64,000 bases of DNA, taken from the NCBI GenBank assembly GCA_009733575.1, contig ML769482.1:1-64000 (forward strand), read 5' to 3'. The DNA is from Gymnopus androsaceus JB14 (taxonomy: Eukaryota > Basidiomycota > Agaricomycetes > Agaricales > Omphalotaceae). Position 1 is the stretch's first letter. Each line of letters begins with the position of its first letter. The notes beneath the pieces were generated by a model. It did not search any database and was not told the DNA's origin. It saw only the letters and a program-made list of their open reading frames with translations. This document shows positions 22,219-34,500 of this stretch, piece after piece. A program made the translations under genes and the position numbers.

Positions 22219-24617
22219 ATGGGAAGCTCTCAGCTCAACACAAAGCGCATTTACTCTAAACTTTTTCAAGGGTATCTCCCCGCTCAAATCAGTCCTAATG
22301 AAGATACCGACAAGTTCTACACGACTTTGCTGGATTCGGATGTTGATCGTGCATTTCTGCAAAGTGCATTAGAGCACTTGACGAAAGACGAATGTCTTGG
22401 TCCATTAAAGGTGCGCGGTGCTTCTGGACTTGCTCTTCTTATCAAGCTGCAACATCATTCTCCAGTAGCCAGTTTTCAACTCCATACTTGTGTCTTGCAT
22501 CTCATGTGCTCGGAATCCGCAGTACTACGAGTCAACCAAGTCTATGCATGCTTTGGAAACGCTCTGTATTTTTACAAGGCTCATTCTTGCAAAAAATCTT
22601 AGCGGTTGGGAGATAATAGACGTATTTGCGGGAAGCGCAAAAGAGAGCGATATGGTATTCATGGCGCTCACATCCTTGGTGGACACGTATCTGAAAGACG
22701 AGGAAATTCCAGGTGAGCTGCCGCCTCCCTATTCATGGTCAGAGATTCTAATAATGTATAAAGCCAGCAGTCGGCACCTTGCTCTTCAGTTAGCGCTCGT
22801 TTTTATGTCGTCCGTGTCCCAGTTGAGCCCTGGGGCGTATTTTTTGAAAAAATCGGATTTATTCAATTCCCTTATCCAAGTATGCGTAGTAATCTCATCA
22901 CCGATGCATTGACCCATCTAACTCTACTCCAGTTCATGAAATCACCTAGTACCGAAAAGTTCACTTTCGAAGCCGCTATATTGCTTGCGATTCTGGCGAA
23001 CTACCATAGGTCTGATTCTTCCAACCTAAACCCTTACTTGAGGCAAATAAAAAGAACAGATGATCAAGATATTATGCGTAAGATTTGCTGGGCTACAAAT
23101 TTCGCTTTAGAAGCTGCAATTAAGTGAAGTTGAAATCTTAGACCATTTCCCTAAATTTATCTAATTTGTTTATAGTGCATATCAAGAAATCCATAACGAA
23201 GAGGCTTCCTCAACACTAATTTCAACACTTGGTTCAATGCTTGATTCAATACGCCCGGATCGTGCTCTGGCGGCGAAGCCTGTTGATCCTCCAAAAGAGT
23301 TCTTCAAGAATCAGTGAGGGAATTTAGATTCATAACCCGAGTAAAAACTGAATAATACTTCAGACCAATTGAAGCGTGTGTTTCACTGCTGCCTATTTAC
23401 GAGTTCCTGCGTGCAAACTTGAAGTTCCCGTCCATCCTGCTTGAGAGACCAAGCAGTGGGGGAACATTGCTCTTTCACCTCTCTGAGCTTGTCTTCATAT
23501 TTGTTGACTCACGCAACAGCGACCTCCTCGCCGCGCTCGCTCGCCTATGCTAACCTGGCGCTTGAATGGCTACTGTTAGTCGCTGAAAATGAACAAATTC
23601 TATCAACGCTCATCCGAGCCAAATTCCTTCGTTATTCGCCTCTGTCGGCAGGTGAACATCTACTGGGTCAAGAAGTTCAAACCATAAACTAATATGTTCT
23701 CACAGCGATTGCCTCTCTTACCCAATCCTTCTTCAGATCGCCTTCCGATCTGTGCACTATTGGATTGCTGTGTATTGTGGCTGAGGCATAACCTGCACAA
23801 GCGGCTAGAGGTTTACTGCTATACGTGAGTCACTCGATGTATCATCCATCTTAGCTGCGATTGATGAAACCAGCAACAGCAACTGCATCTGGATATGCCA
23901 AAAAATTCATATGGTATTTAGCTGAAACTCGCACTCGTTTAAGTAAGCCTTTAGCTCTTGCAGAAAGCCAGCTGTAGCTTAATCTACCTTAAGAGTACGA
24001 GTGGAAGGAGCTCTGGTCGGCGATCTTGGGACTTCTTGGATTTCTGGCCACTAAATTAGACAGTTTATACACGACAGGAGGTGTAGAAAATCTAGTTCAT
24101 GAAGTAGATATGTTCCTTTAAATTTATTGAAGCTTTGCTAACATTCCTCTTTGCTAGACGATTCTGTTACTCGATATTTGCGTAGGCAGAAAGTTCGGTG
24201 TTCTTGCCGTCACCTCAAGCGCTGCATGAGTTTATCGTGAGTCTGCCCGTATCTGCAGCCGGTGCATACTGAGCAACCATTGTAGTACGAGCTCGTACAT
24301 GACTATCAAACACTGGAAAAACAAGTTAGTTTGCTTCAAGATTTAGCTATGCCAACGTCACCAAAACAGAAATCATGGGACGAGGATCCGTCCCGCATAC
24401 TTGCCACAATCTTGGATACCACTCGCTTTTATGAAACGAAAGTTGCAGCAGCTGGAGCACGTTCGGCCACTCAGGCGATGGGTATTGTGGCGCGTGAAAT
24501 CGATCAGGATGGTTTATACGGTGTGAAAGAATCTCAACGTATAGCTCCCCCGTAAGTAACCGTTCTCCGAATCTGGAATGTAATGAAACTCACGCCGCAT
24601 TTAGAAAAGCGTTCTAA
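22219..24617 (+). CDS. ARMH3 (C10orf76)-like armadillo-helical protein
   Basis: Conserved eukaryotic protein with a C-terminal DUF1741/ARMH3 domain; the human relative acts at the Golgi with GBF1 and PI4KB. Diagnostic stretches are FLQSALEHLTKDECLGPLK, then KSMHALETLCIFTRLILAKN, LSGWEIIDVFAGSAKESDM, and ALQLALVFMSSVSQLSPGAY. Next are FEAAILLAILANYHRSDSSN, KICWATNFALEAAIK, IEACVSLLPIYEFLRANLKF, LLFHLSELVFIFVDSRNSDL, and a terminal LEDLAMPTS-type region ending in AFYETKVAAAGARSA-like helices. Roughly ten short introns interrupt it. The last intron joins CCC-CC to A-AAA-GCG-TTC-TAA, giving PKAF and a stop at 24617. The start at 22219 is the first ATG in the conserved frame; an upstream exon cannot be excluded. 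Confidence 0.82.
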
Positions 24618-24757
24618 CGAGGTTTTTGGATTTGCCAAATATGCGTGTATAGATAGCCTTGCCTTGATGCCATAATAATAATCGACCTTTTTTCGGGAAA
24701 ACGATGTATTGTATTAGTGCCAAACGATAGGTAAAATATATACGTTCTTGGGTATGA

Positions 24758-26804
24758 CTACCTTATCGAATGATCCACCGAGTGCACAATCTCTGTCATC
24801 CAGCAGTGATCATCTCTGTGATCCACTCCATAGAGTGTCTCGTCTTTTATTTGCACGGTTTCCAAAAGGGTCCGAACATCCCCAAAGGCTTTACGACCCT
24901 TCCTACTCGCTTCCTTGTCATCATCCACACTACCTTCAACCTGCATCCCACCATCCTCCTCCTCAATTTCCTCACTCACCCCCGGAAACCCAAAATGGTC
25001 CGCATCAACCTTCGGAGCTGATTCCACAGACTCGAAACTCGCTCGAAACAGTATCCGGATGCACAGCAAGGCAAGAAGAGATGTAGACGGAGGATCAACG
25101 ACTGCACGCTGAAAGTTGATCACAGTACTCCGTGGTAGAGGCGGATTTCGACGTGTAGGATTTGGGTGGGGGTGTACCGAAGATTGTGAGACGGTGATCG
25201 TGTCACTTTGAGAAGGATGCTTTTCGGATATGTGAGCGGTCCAAAAGTGCGTTTGGACATGCGGGCGAAATTGGTCTTTCGGGATATTGTCTCTGGTGCA
25301 AGACGACCATTGACACGCAGCTTCATCCTGCGAATTGTTCAAATCAACATGCTGGAAAACATGCTCACATAGCTTCTACTGGTGTTGAAAACGGCGGAGC
25401 TGTACACTGAGACCGATTCCATTGGCATTTCAGTCTATCTGCCAAGAATGTGTCTTTCCGCCTATCAACCCCTCGGACGATGAACTTCATTGGAGGACCG
25501 GGTAGCACCATTGCTTGGGTAGGAGAAAGAACCATGGAGACATTTTTAATAACTTCAGGTGCGCCAAGAAGTGCGTACGAATCTTGGTAGGGTTGGAACG
25601 CATCCTTGTAGAGATTCCAGCAATCAACTTGAGTAATTTCAGCTTCGGGGTCAGTAACGAACATGGCCGCAATCCTTGAAAAACATATCAGGATAGTGGC
25701 CAAAAACGCTTTAAAAGGTACACGCACCAATCATAACATCGTTTAGGTTCCGGCGTTGCAACGAGACTATCCAATTCCGATTTTGTGAGTTCGTGGTTCT
25801 TCGAAACCAGCACGGAGGAAGGAACAGTATGATACACCCCCGTGATATCAACGGTGACTGTTTCCTGGACCTGCTCTACAAGAAGCAAGGTGATTAAGAT
25901 GCGTAGTACGCTCGGCATTTCTGGATGTAGTAGGAATGCTTTTGACATGGCAGGGTAAGATAGATGAGCATGGAGGTAGTTTAAAGAAGTCTCGAGAAGA
26001 GGCTTGTCGGTGAAGAGAGGAAGATATCTGAGGCAGGTGGATAATGCTGGGGAATCAGGGGATAGCTGCGACGCGTTTTGTTGGTTATTGAAAAGAGCTG
26101 TCAATGCTTCGAGAGCAGCTATAATCATCGTTCTATTTGATGAATCAGAAGCGATACACTAGTAGCGGCTTAAGGGGGCTCGAAGCCAGCGGTGACGACT
26201 TTGGAGGCAAGATGAGAGTCGGCGCAACTGCATGGAAAATTTCCAGGATATAAGTCATAAATTCGCTATTTGCATCGATGGAAAAGTCTAATCTATGCAG
26301 TGCGTTTAACAAGAGGGGCAAGGTCCTTTTGGACGATACGATATCCAGGGCATTTTGATCATCGATTATAGAGGCGTTCCGAAGAACAAACAAGGATGAT
26401 ATGGCGTGTTGGCGTCGATGTAAAAGAGCAGTTGAAGGTGCGAATAGTGATTGTAGGTCTGTATGCTCTTTATACCCTGTCGTAGAGAACCACTCGGGCC
26501 ATTCATAGAGCGCGTCCATAAGCCCGGGGTAAAACTCGCAGACGAAAGTCGTCGTTGCTGGATAACTTGACAAGACGATGAAGTGCCCAAGTAATCTCCG
26601 AATCAATACCTGAAAGAAGGGAGAGTCTCATTCGATTATTTGGAGTGGTCTCATTGTAGCTTCCTACACAAAAAAATTGACAATCTTCAATCGCAAAAGC
26701 CAATATCACTCACGTTCATAATCATCGGTATAGTTATGGACATTCTGGGGCGGATTTGGAGCGTACCTGTAGTACGGTATTGGAGCCGCTCGATTTCCAT
26801 ACAT
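24758..26804 (-). CDS. RSC9: RSC9/ARID2-like chromatin-remodelling subunit
   Basis: Subunit of the RSC/PBAF-type SWI/SNF remodeller. Order of parts: N-terminal MYGNRAAPIPYYRYAPNPPQ, armadillo-type helices (RMRLSLLSGIDSEITWALHR, DALYEWPEWF, RRQHAISSLFVLRNASII), then the RFX-like winged-helix region (AEITQVDCWNLYKDAFQPYQ) typical of RSC9 and ARID2. The C-terminal zinc-finger-like pairs are CQWNRSQC and CQWSSC...FRPHVQTH. The tail is acidic. At 26526-26529 the frame breaks in a run of four C (minus strand); removing one C joins FRLRVLP to GLMDALYEWPEWF. The C-terminal boundary at 24758 is approximate, since an intron near 24800 is possible. Convergent with ARMH3. Confidence 0.82.
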
Positions 26805-27901
26805 AGTCGCAAAGAAAAGGTAGGAAGACTCGAGTGTCACGGCACGTGCTCAGACGTGCTTTATATATTACTCATACGTTACATACGTTACACACAACTC
26901 TATCTTGGTTGTCTCCGATCTCTACCTTTACTATGTCCATCTATGTCTACTTATCCATTCTTCTGTCCCTCTGTCCCTCTGTCTGTCTTCCCTCGCGCAA
27001 CCGCAGCGCGTATACGATTACATACAGTATACGGTACTTAATCATTCAACTCTGAGTCACAGTGTGAGCACTATGTACACTGGCAAGTGTAAGTAATGGA
27101 TTCGTAACCCAGGAGGTGAGTGCGACGTTAGTTCTCTTAGTAGGCACAAAAAAATTAGTGCGGTGCATATGACGTTAAATTTCACGGAATATTCTGCGCG
27201 TTACTTTGATGGAGCGTACTTACTCCATTTACTATACATCCTACTCTGTCTACCTACTCTCCAGAGACATTGTAAAATACATCCCTACTCTAAAATTCTG
27301 CCTAAAGTCCTTTTTCAGAGGAAATCTCCGGAATGAGAAGTACTTATCCTGTCATTCCCGCCCGCCTCCAAGAGAGCATTTGTGAAATATATCACACCGC
27401 GCGTCGGCGCTCGCGCCGTATATACCATCTCCTAACTGATATTGTTTCAGTGAATGCCTGCCCAATGTTAGCGCATTTCCTGAAGGTGTGTTCATTGTGA
27501 AGAATTCATTGATCTCTTTTTTATCTCGCGAGCAATCGCGAGTCATGCAGTGAGGGACATTGACAGCCTGGAAGAGGAAATCATTCAATAATTCAAAATA
27601 AAAACAAATCCGTCCCATTGCTGCAAGTCGCTGAATACATGCCTTGATAATCCCACAAGAGTGTCGTTGATGGTAAGTACTATCATCACTGTAGGTATAA
27701 TTCGTAGCAAAGAGAATCGAGTCACGCGAAGAGCGCCCTCCATTTCCGCCACCGAGTCCCGGCCGACGCCGGAAATCCTAAGCTCATTGTCGCGACAGTA
27801 ACAGCAGAAGATAGGTTGCAAAACTAATTAGAAGACGAAATAAATTACAGGGGAAATAAAAATTTTAGAGCACTTCCTCGAAAACTGAGTAGGCTCACTG
27901 T

Positions 27902-28500
27902 TACTATCGTTACCCCAGAAGTGCAGAAAAAATGTCACTACAGAAAAAGTTCTGCTATTTCTGACGGATGGCTTCCGGATTTTGGGTGATCATATTTAGG
28001 ATGTGAAAGTGTCTTCTCATCTGCTTTGGCGATTTTTAAGAGTTATTTAAAAGGATACCAGAAGGAGCCGAAGAAACCTTTCGAAATGGCGGGGAAGTGC
28101 AATGAGCGCTTAACGGCCATTTGGCCTGCACTTTTTCACCTCTTCCACTTGTGAAACAGCAACCACAGGTCGGGCACCTTATCGGGCTACCAATACTACC
28201 TATATATATGTAAAAAAGATACTGTTAAAATTTTATACTTGCCCGTGAAGTATTTGGGGCTCTAAAAATCGAGAACTTCATGTGAACCTGAAAAAAGTGT
28301 GATTTCGCACAAGTTCAAAATTCCTGAATTTTTTCCTCGTACTTTTTGCTCAAATTAAGGAGACAGATGTCTTTGAAACATGTAGAAGACCATACATTAA
28401 AAGTTTGAAGAGCAACCGTTAAGAACTGCAAGAGCTACAGCCCATATACTGTGATTTATGCACTTCTGGGCGCTTTTGCACTACTGGGGTAACGATAGTA
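27902..28500. mobile_element. MITE-like non-autonomous DNA element with TA-flanked terminal inverted repeats
   Basis: The left end reads TACTATCGTTACCCCAGAAG. The right end, reverse complemented, reads TACTATCGTTACCCCAGTAG, so 19 of 20 bases agree. The outermost TA on both sides fits a TA target-site duplication, leaving a core of 27904-28498 (595 bp). A second, subterminal copy of the CCCAGAAGTGCA motif lies inside the right end (about 28461-28470, inverted). No transposase frame is present. TA duplication points to a Tc1/mariner-like superfamily, but the family is not identified. Confidence 0.72.
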
Positions 28501-28610
28501 CTTCACAACCAACGGAGTACGTTTTGATGTAAGAGTAAGCCGAGAAAGTAGGAAATTGAGTAGGAGTGGAATTTTCCGTGAAAAATAACCTCATAGGTGC
28601 AAGAGCGTCA

Positions 28611-28709
28611 TTCCTTCTAGCCGACTTGAACGACTGACCTCGTCATTATTATAAACCAATACTTCGCATAAATACTAGTGACGCGCTCTACCAACTGAGC
28701 TAAGAAGGA
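28611..28709 (-). tRNA. tRNA-Thr (anticodon AGU) with a 26-nt intron
   Basis: A full cloverleaf can be drawn. The acceptor stem is TCCTTCT/AGAAGGA and the D arm GCTC-AGTTGGTA-GAGC. The anticodon stem is CGTCA/TGACG. The anticodon AGT is at 28676-28674 in the loop C-T-A-G-T-A. An intron of 26 nt follows position 37 (28672-28647), the canonical tRNA intron site. The T arm is AGTCG-TTCAAGT-CGGCT with one G-T pair. No CCA is encoded, as expected in a nuclear gene. It sits about 110 bp beyond the MITE-like element. Confidence 0.9.
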
Positions 28710-29112
28710 GATGAAATACAGTAGGATATTGTAGTCAAGTAAATTGGTACACGCACTGATACTGACACAGGGAACGCAACGATATTAAAGCGTCGCAGCA
28801 TGGAAATGCTCCAAGTCGACGACATTGTCAGGCGTCGGATTTGAAGTCCGCGACGCGATTTTTTTTTGAGAAGGTGACTCGAAGGGAATAGTCTGAGAGT
28901 CACGACTCAAAATGCAATTCAAAACTTGACCAAAAATATTTTGAGACGTGCGGCTAATACGCCCTACTGTCTACTTACACTATGATATGTCTATCTATAC
29001 GATACTACTAGTTGAATACATTGAATATAGATACAAATAATCTACGTTGAAGTAGGTTGAAGTTGAATTCAATTATAATCACTCCACCAGAAAAAAAAAT
29101 CATCAGAAAAAA

Positions 29113-31422
29113 TCATCTAGGTTTGGATGCTCCGAAAGCTCCCAAGACGCTCTGAAGTTTCAGTAGCATTTCGTCCCACTCTGCCTCTGGATCCGAAAGC
29201 GCAGTAATTGCGCCCCCAGCTCCAATGACCCAATTCTCCATGTCCAAATCCTGTTCCGCCTCGCTTTCTGGTTCATGCTTGAAGCAACTCCGGATAGCGA
29301 CAGACCAATCACCCCCACCTCCAACACACCAATAACCAAAGACGCCAGAATACAGACTCCTATCTTCGTCTTCTAGATTTTGAAGGATCTCGACGCTACG
29401 TTTCTTGGGAGCTCCAGTCATACTGCCTGTAGATTTTTTTGCGCATCAATAAACTGCAAGCTTGAACGAGTTGAGACGGTACTTGCCTGGGGGAAGACTA
29501 CGTTTCAATACTTCCCACCCAAGATCACTCCTGCTCGAGCCAGTCGGAAGGCGTCCCTCAACCACACTAACCATCTGCCATACAGTCTCATATTCCTCTA
29601 TCCCGCAAAATTTCTTTACATCTACATCCAATCCAACCACACCATGCAAGTCATGCCGAATTAAATCGACAATCATAAGATTCTCTGCCACTTCCTTTCG
29701 ACTTCCTCGTAAAGCCTCTTCAGCATGAGCACGAGTAATGCCAGGTGCTTTGCGGATGGTGCCTTTGATAGGGCGAAGCTGACACAAAGCGTTTGGTGGG
29801 CGGGAGTAGGAGAGGAACCGTTCAGGTGAAGATGAAAGGAATGTCGTTGGCTGGAGTCGGATGTAGGCGGAGTACGGAGCAGGATTGCTACGCCGAAGGA
29901 GTTTATACCTCTCCCAGCTAGACAAACAACGCGATACAGAAAGATGAGTGTGCGCGGTAAGGCAGAGCTCATACGAGTCTCCAGAACGGAGGAAATCCTG
30001 TGCATCCTCGATTTTCGATATGTAGTGCGAGCGATTTGGCAGTTTAACCTGCGCGGAAGCACAATGCACATTCGAAGAGCAAATCGCCGTGGTAGAGGTA
30101 GAGAGTGCCTGCAATCTGTGAGAGGACTCTTTGATCCACGCAACGTCATCCGGTAGCAAAGACTGGATATAGACCTTGTTCGTCGAACTGTCGAGTACCA
30201 GGCATCTCTGGACGTAAACGAGATTCAAATCATGGTGTGGATTACTGTCGCCTCTATTGTGACGCAAAGGAACATCGAGACTGTGTACACCGAGTTCGTA
30301 GCTTAGGCTTCCAATGAGACCTCCCCAAAAGGGCACATCAGGACAACCGTCTTTGGCTTCCACCCGCTGCATGAAACGAGATATCCACGACCATATGTCG
30401 GTGCCAGCCAATGGTTCACGGGTGACGGTCTTTCCGCGTTTCAAGGTAACGGCTGTGTCGCCAACCGAATAGAGGATTTGAAGAGAAGTGGGAAGAAGTG
30501 AGGCAACGATGGAAAATCGTCCAGGATTTGCGGCCGAGTCGAGTAAAATGAAAGGTGATCTGTGATCATCCACACCCAGCATTTCGCAGATCTCAACAAC
30601 GCTTATCCCGGGAATTTCAACAACCGAAGTGAGAACGGAGGGAGCGATGGTCGTTTGAGAAGGTGGTAGTTTGGGAGACTCCAAGTGAGGCCATGGTTGA
30701 CCGATGGAAGAAAGATCGAGAGCACGCGGACGTCTATTTCGTTCCCTCGACCATTCATTTGCCAGTGTCCAAAAGTTTTGCAAAATATGTAGCCCTCCTT
30801 CATCCGTTAACACAGACTCTGGATGGTACTGTACACCCCAGAACGGACGTGTTCTGTGCTTTGCAGCCATGAGTATCTTGTCATTCTCCACTCCATCATC
30901 TGACCAGGCTAGCGGCTCTATCTCTTTTGAATGTGGGACAGCATACAGAGAATGATAGCGTACAGCTGTCACCTTGTCGAGATTTTGGAAGATATCTCTT
31001 CCACTATGCAAAATCTCCGAGACCTGGCCATGTTTTACGACTCGGAGTCGTCTGAGCTCTCCGCCGTGTTCGATTACGAGGCTTTGGAATCCAAGACATA
31101 CTGCGAATATTGGTAGGAGGTCCTGTTCAGCTAATCTCCATATATCCTTCACGATTCCAATATCTTCTGCGAGAGCTGGCGAACCAGGACCAGGACCGAT
31201 AATGATTGCAGAGAAAGCTTTCAATAAAGGAAGCAGTTCATTGATAGTGAGTCTGTCGTTTTGGATAATGTGGATAGAGCAATCAGGAATTGCGATGCGA
31301 CAAAGTGCAGCTAGGCTGATGTTTGGTCATTATCGAGATGCAACAGATCTTGAATGGACTTACTTGAAAGCAAAAGAATCGTACGAATCAATGAGTAGAA
31401 GGCGGGGACGTTGGATGGTCAT
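29113..31422 (-). CDS. ABZ1: Bifunctional para-aminobenzoate (aminodeoxychorismate) synthase
   Basis: Makes 4-amino-4-deoxychorismate from chorismate and glutamine for folate synthesis. The start MTIQRPRLLLIDSYDSFAF is followed by a short intron, then NELLPLLKAFSAIIIGPGPG. The glutaminase half has AVCLGFQSL with the catalytic Cys, VRYHSLY, and WGVQYHPES with the His and Glu. The synthase half has FWGGLIGSLSYELG, RSGDSYELCLT, LRPIKGTIRKAPGI, and ENLMIVDLIRHDLHGVVGLD, then SMTGAPKKRSVEI and a C-terminus ending FGASKPR at 29113. The join LPPG to SMTGAPKK uses a GC-AG intron (29427-29486). Coding is otherwise uninterrupted for over 2 kb. The gene is divergent from TTI1. Confidence 0.95.
29427..29486 (-). 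other. GC-AG intron in PABA synthase
   Basis: The donor reads CCAG|GCAAGT and the acceptor CTACAG|GCAGT (60 nt). Splicing restores the conserved LPPG-SMTGAPKK sequence, so the GC donor is well supported. No nearby GT donor keeps the frame. Confidence 0.88.
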
Positions 31423-31500
31423 ATTATTAGATAAAGGATCGACACATGAGAGCGATGAAGAGAAAAAGAAAATTGTGACTCAATCACTGATGGGCGCCTC
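31423..31500. promoter_or_regulatory. Very short divergent promoter, PABA synthase / TTI1
   Basis: The two start codons are 78 bp apart on opposite strands, so both transcripts must initiate within or just beside this interval. No TATA-like element common to both was assigned. Confidence 0.5.
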
Positions 31501-34500
31501 ATGAATGCGTCCACCCACGAACAATCTCAGCCTGCATTCAAAAAAGTAAGTATCCTATGCATATACCTTGCAATTACTCTAATGTAATTTGTTTTAGCTG
31601 AAGACGGTATGCGTACCTCTAATGGGCGCTACAGCTTTGACCGCGTCGTCTGTACCAACTGTATTCAAACTCTTGAATGAGCTTCTTGAAACTCTTCAAA
31701 GCGTGCGGTCCTCTGGATATTCTCTGAATGAAGCGACCATTAGATACGTCTTCTTCCCGATATACACATTGCTCAATCGCAATGAATCCGCTACTATTCC
31801 AGATCAAGTCCTGGAGAGGATATTCATGGTTCTGGATATTCTGTGTCAAGACTGGTGGTGGTGCTTGGAACTAAAGGACTGGGAGCAGTTGTTTATGCTC
31901 TGTGGGTCAGTTATTGGAGGAGGCTTACAGGCTAAAGGAAAAGGAAAGGAACGCGCCGACGAGACGAAAGAGGCTGCAGCTCAGTGTCTGCTCACTCTGC
32001 TGCGATCGAGAGAGAATGACGATGGACCACTTACACCCAACGAAGTGCGGTCTAGGATGCGAATATTCATAGAACACGCGCAAACACCAGCCTTCATTCC
32101 CATTCTCGGTCAAACTCTCAACTCTGTACTCTTGGCGACCGAATGCCATAGTTTGCTGCTGCAAAAGACGACACTCGACCTTTTGTATACCATTCTTTCG
32201 ATATATTTTCCAGAGGACCTCATCGTATCGGTCCTTCCAGGGGTTGTCAGCACAATGTGCAAATTGTCTTTGGGTGCTCCTGGAAGTAAAGGATGGGCCA
32301 AGGGCGTCGTCGTGGCTAAATCTCTTCGCGTAATGCAGGAGGTTATATCGAGGTCCATCGGGGACGAGCCTTGTATCAAAGCAGGGGCCTTGGTGTCTGT
32401 AGAAAAGATAGAGGAACTGACCGAGCTCCTTGGTGAGCAACAGCCAAAGCCTTCTCCGAAACAACACAAATATGGCACTTCTCGAACCTCGTCTTGGGTG
32501 AGCGGGACCTCCTCACAAATCCTCATCGCCATGAAAACACTTTCCCCACTTGTCAAACACCCTACTCCCTCGGCTTTGACTGCATTGGCGGAATTCTCAG
32601 CACACGTATTGCTCACCACACCGACGACATTATCACAGACTCAACCGCTCCTTTTATCCTATCTCCTGGCATTATCCAACGCAGAGCTCCCCAGCGTATC
32701 AAACAAAGCTATCCAATTACTGCTGGATCTTCTTGCAGTATCTTCCAAAGCACACCATTCTCTTACACACACACTCATGCGAATAACAAGAGATAACTTG
32801 GTCGCTTTGCCTGTTCTTTTGCCTTCACAGGCAGACACAAAGGTGGAACATGTAGCTGGTATCGTTGAGGCGATTTGTCGTCTGGCCCTGCTTGGGAAGG
32901 GGACGGGAAAGAATAATCTCAATTCCGTCGCTTCCGAGATTGGGAAACTCCTTGGTCCTACAGGTGGTGTAGAGAAATGGGGATGGAGTCTGTTATCTGT
33001 GTTGGAGCTTGTCGACCCACCTGTAACCGTCACTCGGACATCGGCGTCTCAGATGATGCTCGAAAATAATCCTGAAGCCTCCCAGTGGCTTCCTTTCCCT
33101 CAGCCTACGCTTAGGAATGTTTCCTCTACAAGCACCTACGATTCCCTAGTCCGAATGTTTCACGCACTGGGAAAAGCTGCTGGTGATACAGGTCTTTCAG
33201 CTGTGGAATGGTTCGTGAGCGTAGGACAGAGTGGCAAGGACCCCAAAGCAGTTACAGGCATGTGGTGTGCCTGTCGGCTCCTTGAGGGCATATCGAACGT
33301 GTCCTTATTCCAAGATCCTTCGACCTCGGTGAAGCCAATCAGCGGGAAAAGGCTAGAGAAGCTTGCCCGAGGCTTAGCTAAGAGTACGGCGCAACTCTGG
33401 GACAGTATTGGCCAAGAGGCGACCGAGATACCCCCGCAGAATGTATCGGACGATCACGATGGAATGCCGAATCCCATTCAGCATGTCAAGGGCTTGGTTC
33501 AACTTCACGACACACTTCAGATCACTCGAGGAACACCGATTGGGATACAAATTACGACGCAGCCTATGCTTCACAGTGCTATTTCACTCCAACTCCTTTC
33601 AGTCACAGCAGGGATCCTCGAGGCTCGTTTCTCTCCCCTCTTCATCTATACATTATACCCTATTCTCCATAGCCTCGTCTCACCATATTCGTTCCTTTCG
33701 GAAACAGCTCTTAGAGCTCTTACTTTTGTGACGGTCTGTACCTCCTATGCCTCACCAGCAAATCTACTGCTGTCAAATTTCGACTATGTTCTTGACTCCG
33801 TGTCGCGTCGTCTTAGTCGGCAATGGCTAGACGTCGACGCTACGAAGGTTCTGGCTGTTATGATACGCCTAGTTGGTGGTGACACTGTCGAGCGCGCAGG
33901 AGACGTAGTGGAAGAATGCTTTGATCGATTAGACGAATATCACGGCTACGAAATAGTCGTCGAGGGTCTTGTGGAAGTCTTGGGTGAAGTTGTGAAGGTT
34001 ATCAAACTCGAAGAGTTGGAGAGGCAGGTGGATGATAGAGTGATACCGGTGAAACAACGCCAGGCTGACCAGCAAAAATTCGATGACTTCTTCGATTGGT
34101 TTGCGCACCGGCATGAACCGATGATGAAGGACGATGAAGAGGATTATGGCCCTGCTCCACGGAGAGCTTGGGGCGACAGTGATAAAGGAAAGGGCATCGA
34201 CAAGCCGGAAGACGAGTCTGAGGTGATGCCAGACCAGGACGTTCCACTCACCTCATCGCAGGCCCTCACTAAACAAATTGTCGAACGCTCGATATATTTC
34301 CTAACTCACGAATCTACTGGCATACGCGCTCGAATCCTGGACCTCTTGACTTCCTCCGTGCCTGTGCTATCAGAGTCTACTTTGATGCCTTCCATCCATT
34401 CCGCTTGGCCGTTCATTCTCAACCGTCTAGCTGATGCCGAAGTGCTCGTTGTAAGCAATGCCGCCGCTCTCGTTGAGGCACTTGCGATTTCCATGGGTAG

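Larger units (their letters stand above)
26805..29112. other. Gene-poor island with low-complexity, MITE-like element and tRNA
   Basis: No protein gene is supported over 2.3 kb. It contains a CTGTCCCT-type pyrimidine-rich tract (about 26930-27000), AT-rich sequence, the inverted-repeat element at 27902-28500 and tRNA-Thr at 28611-28709. The remaining minus-strand frames are under 90 codons and unconvincing. Confidence 0.6.

Noticed and set aside
26930..27000. CTGTCCCT-type repeats as a telomere-like or CRISPR-like array
   Set aside because: Short, imperfect, pyrimidine-rich promoter-type sequence with no regular spacers.
29380..31504. Plus-strand frames opposite PABA synthase, up to 176 codons
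   Set aside because: Antisense shadows of a strongly conserved enzyme; no motif of their own.
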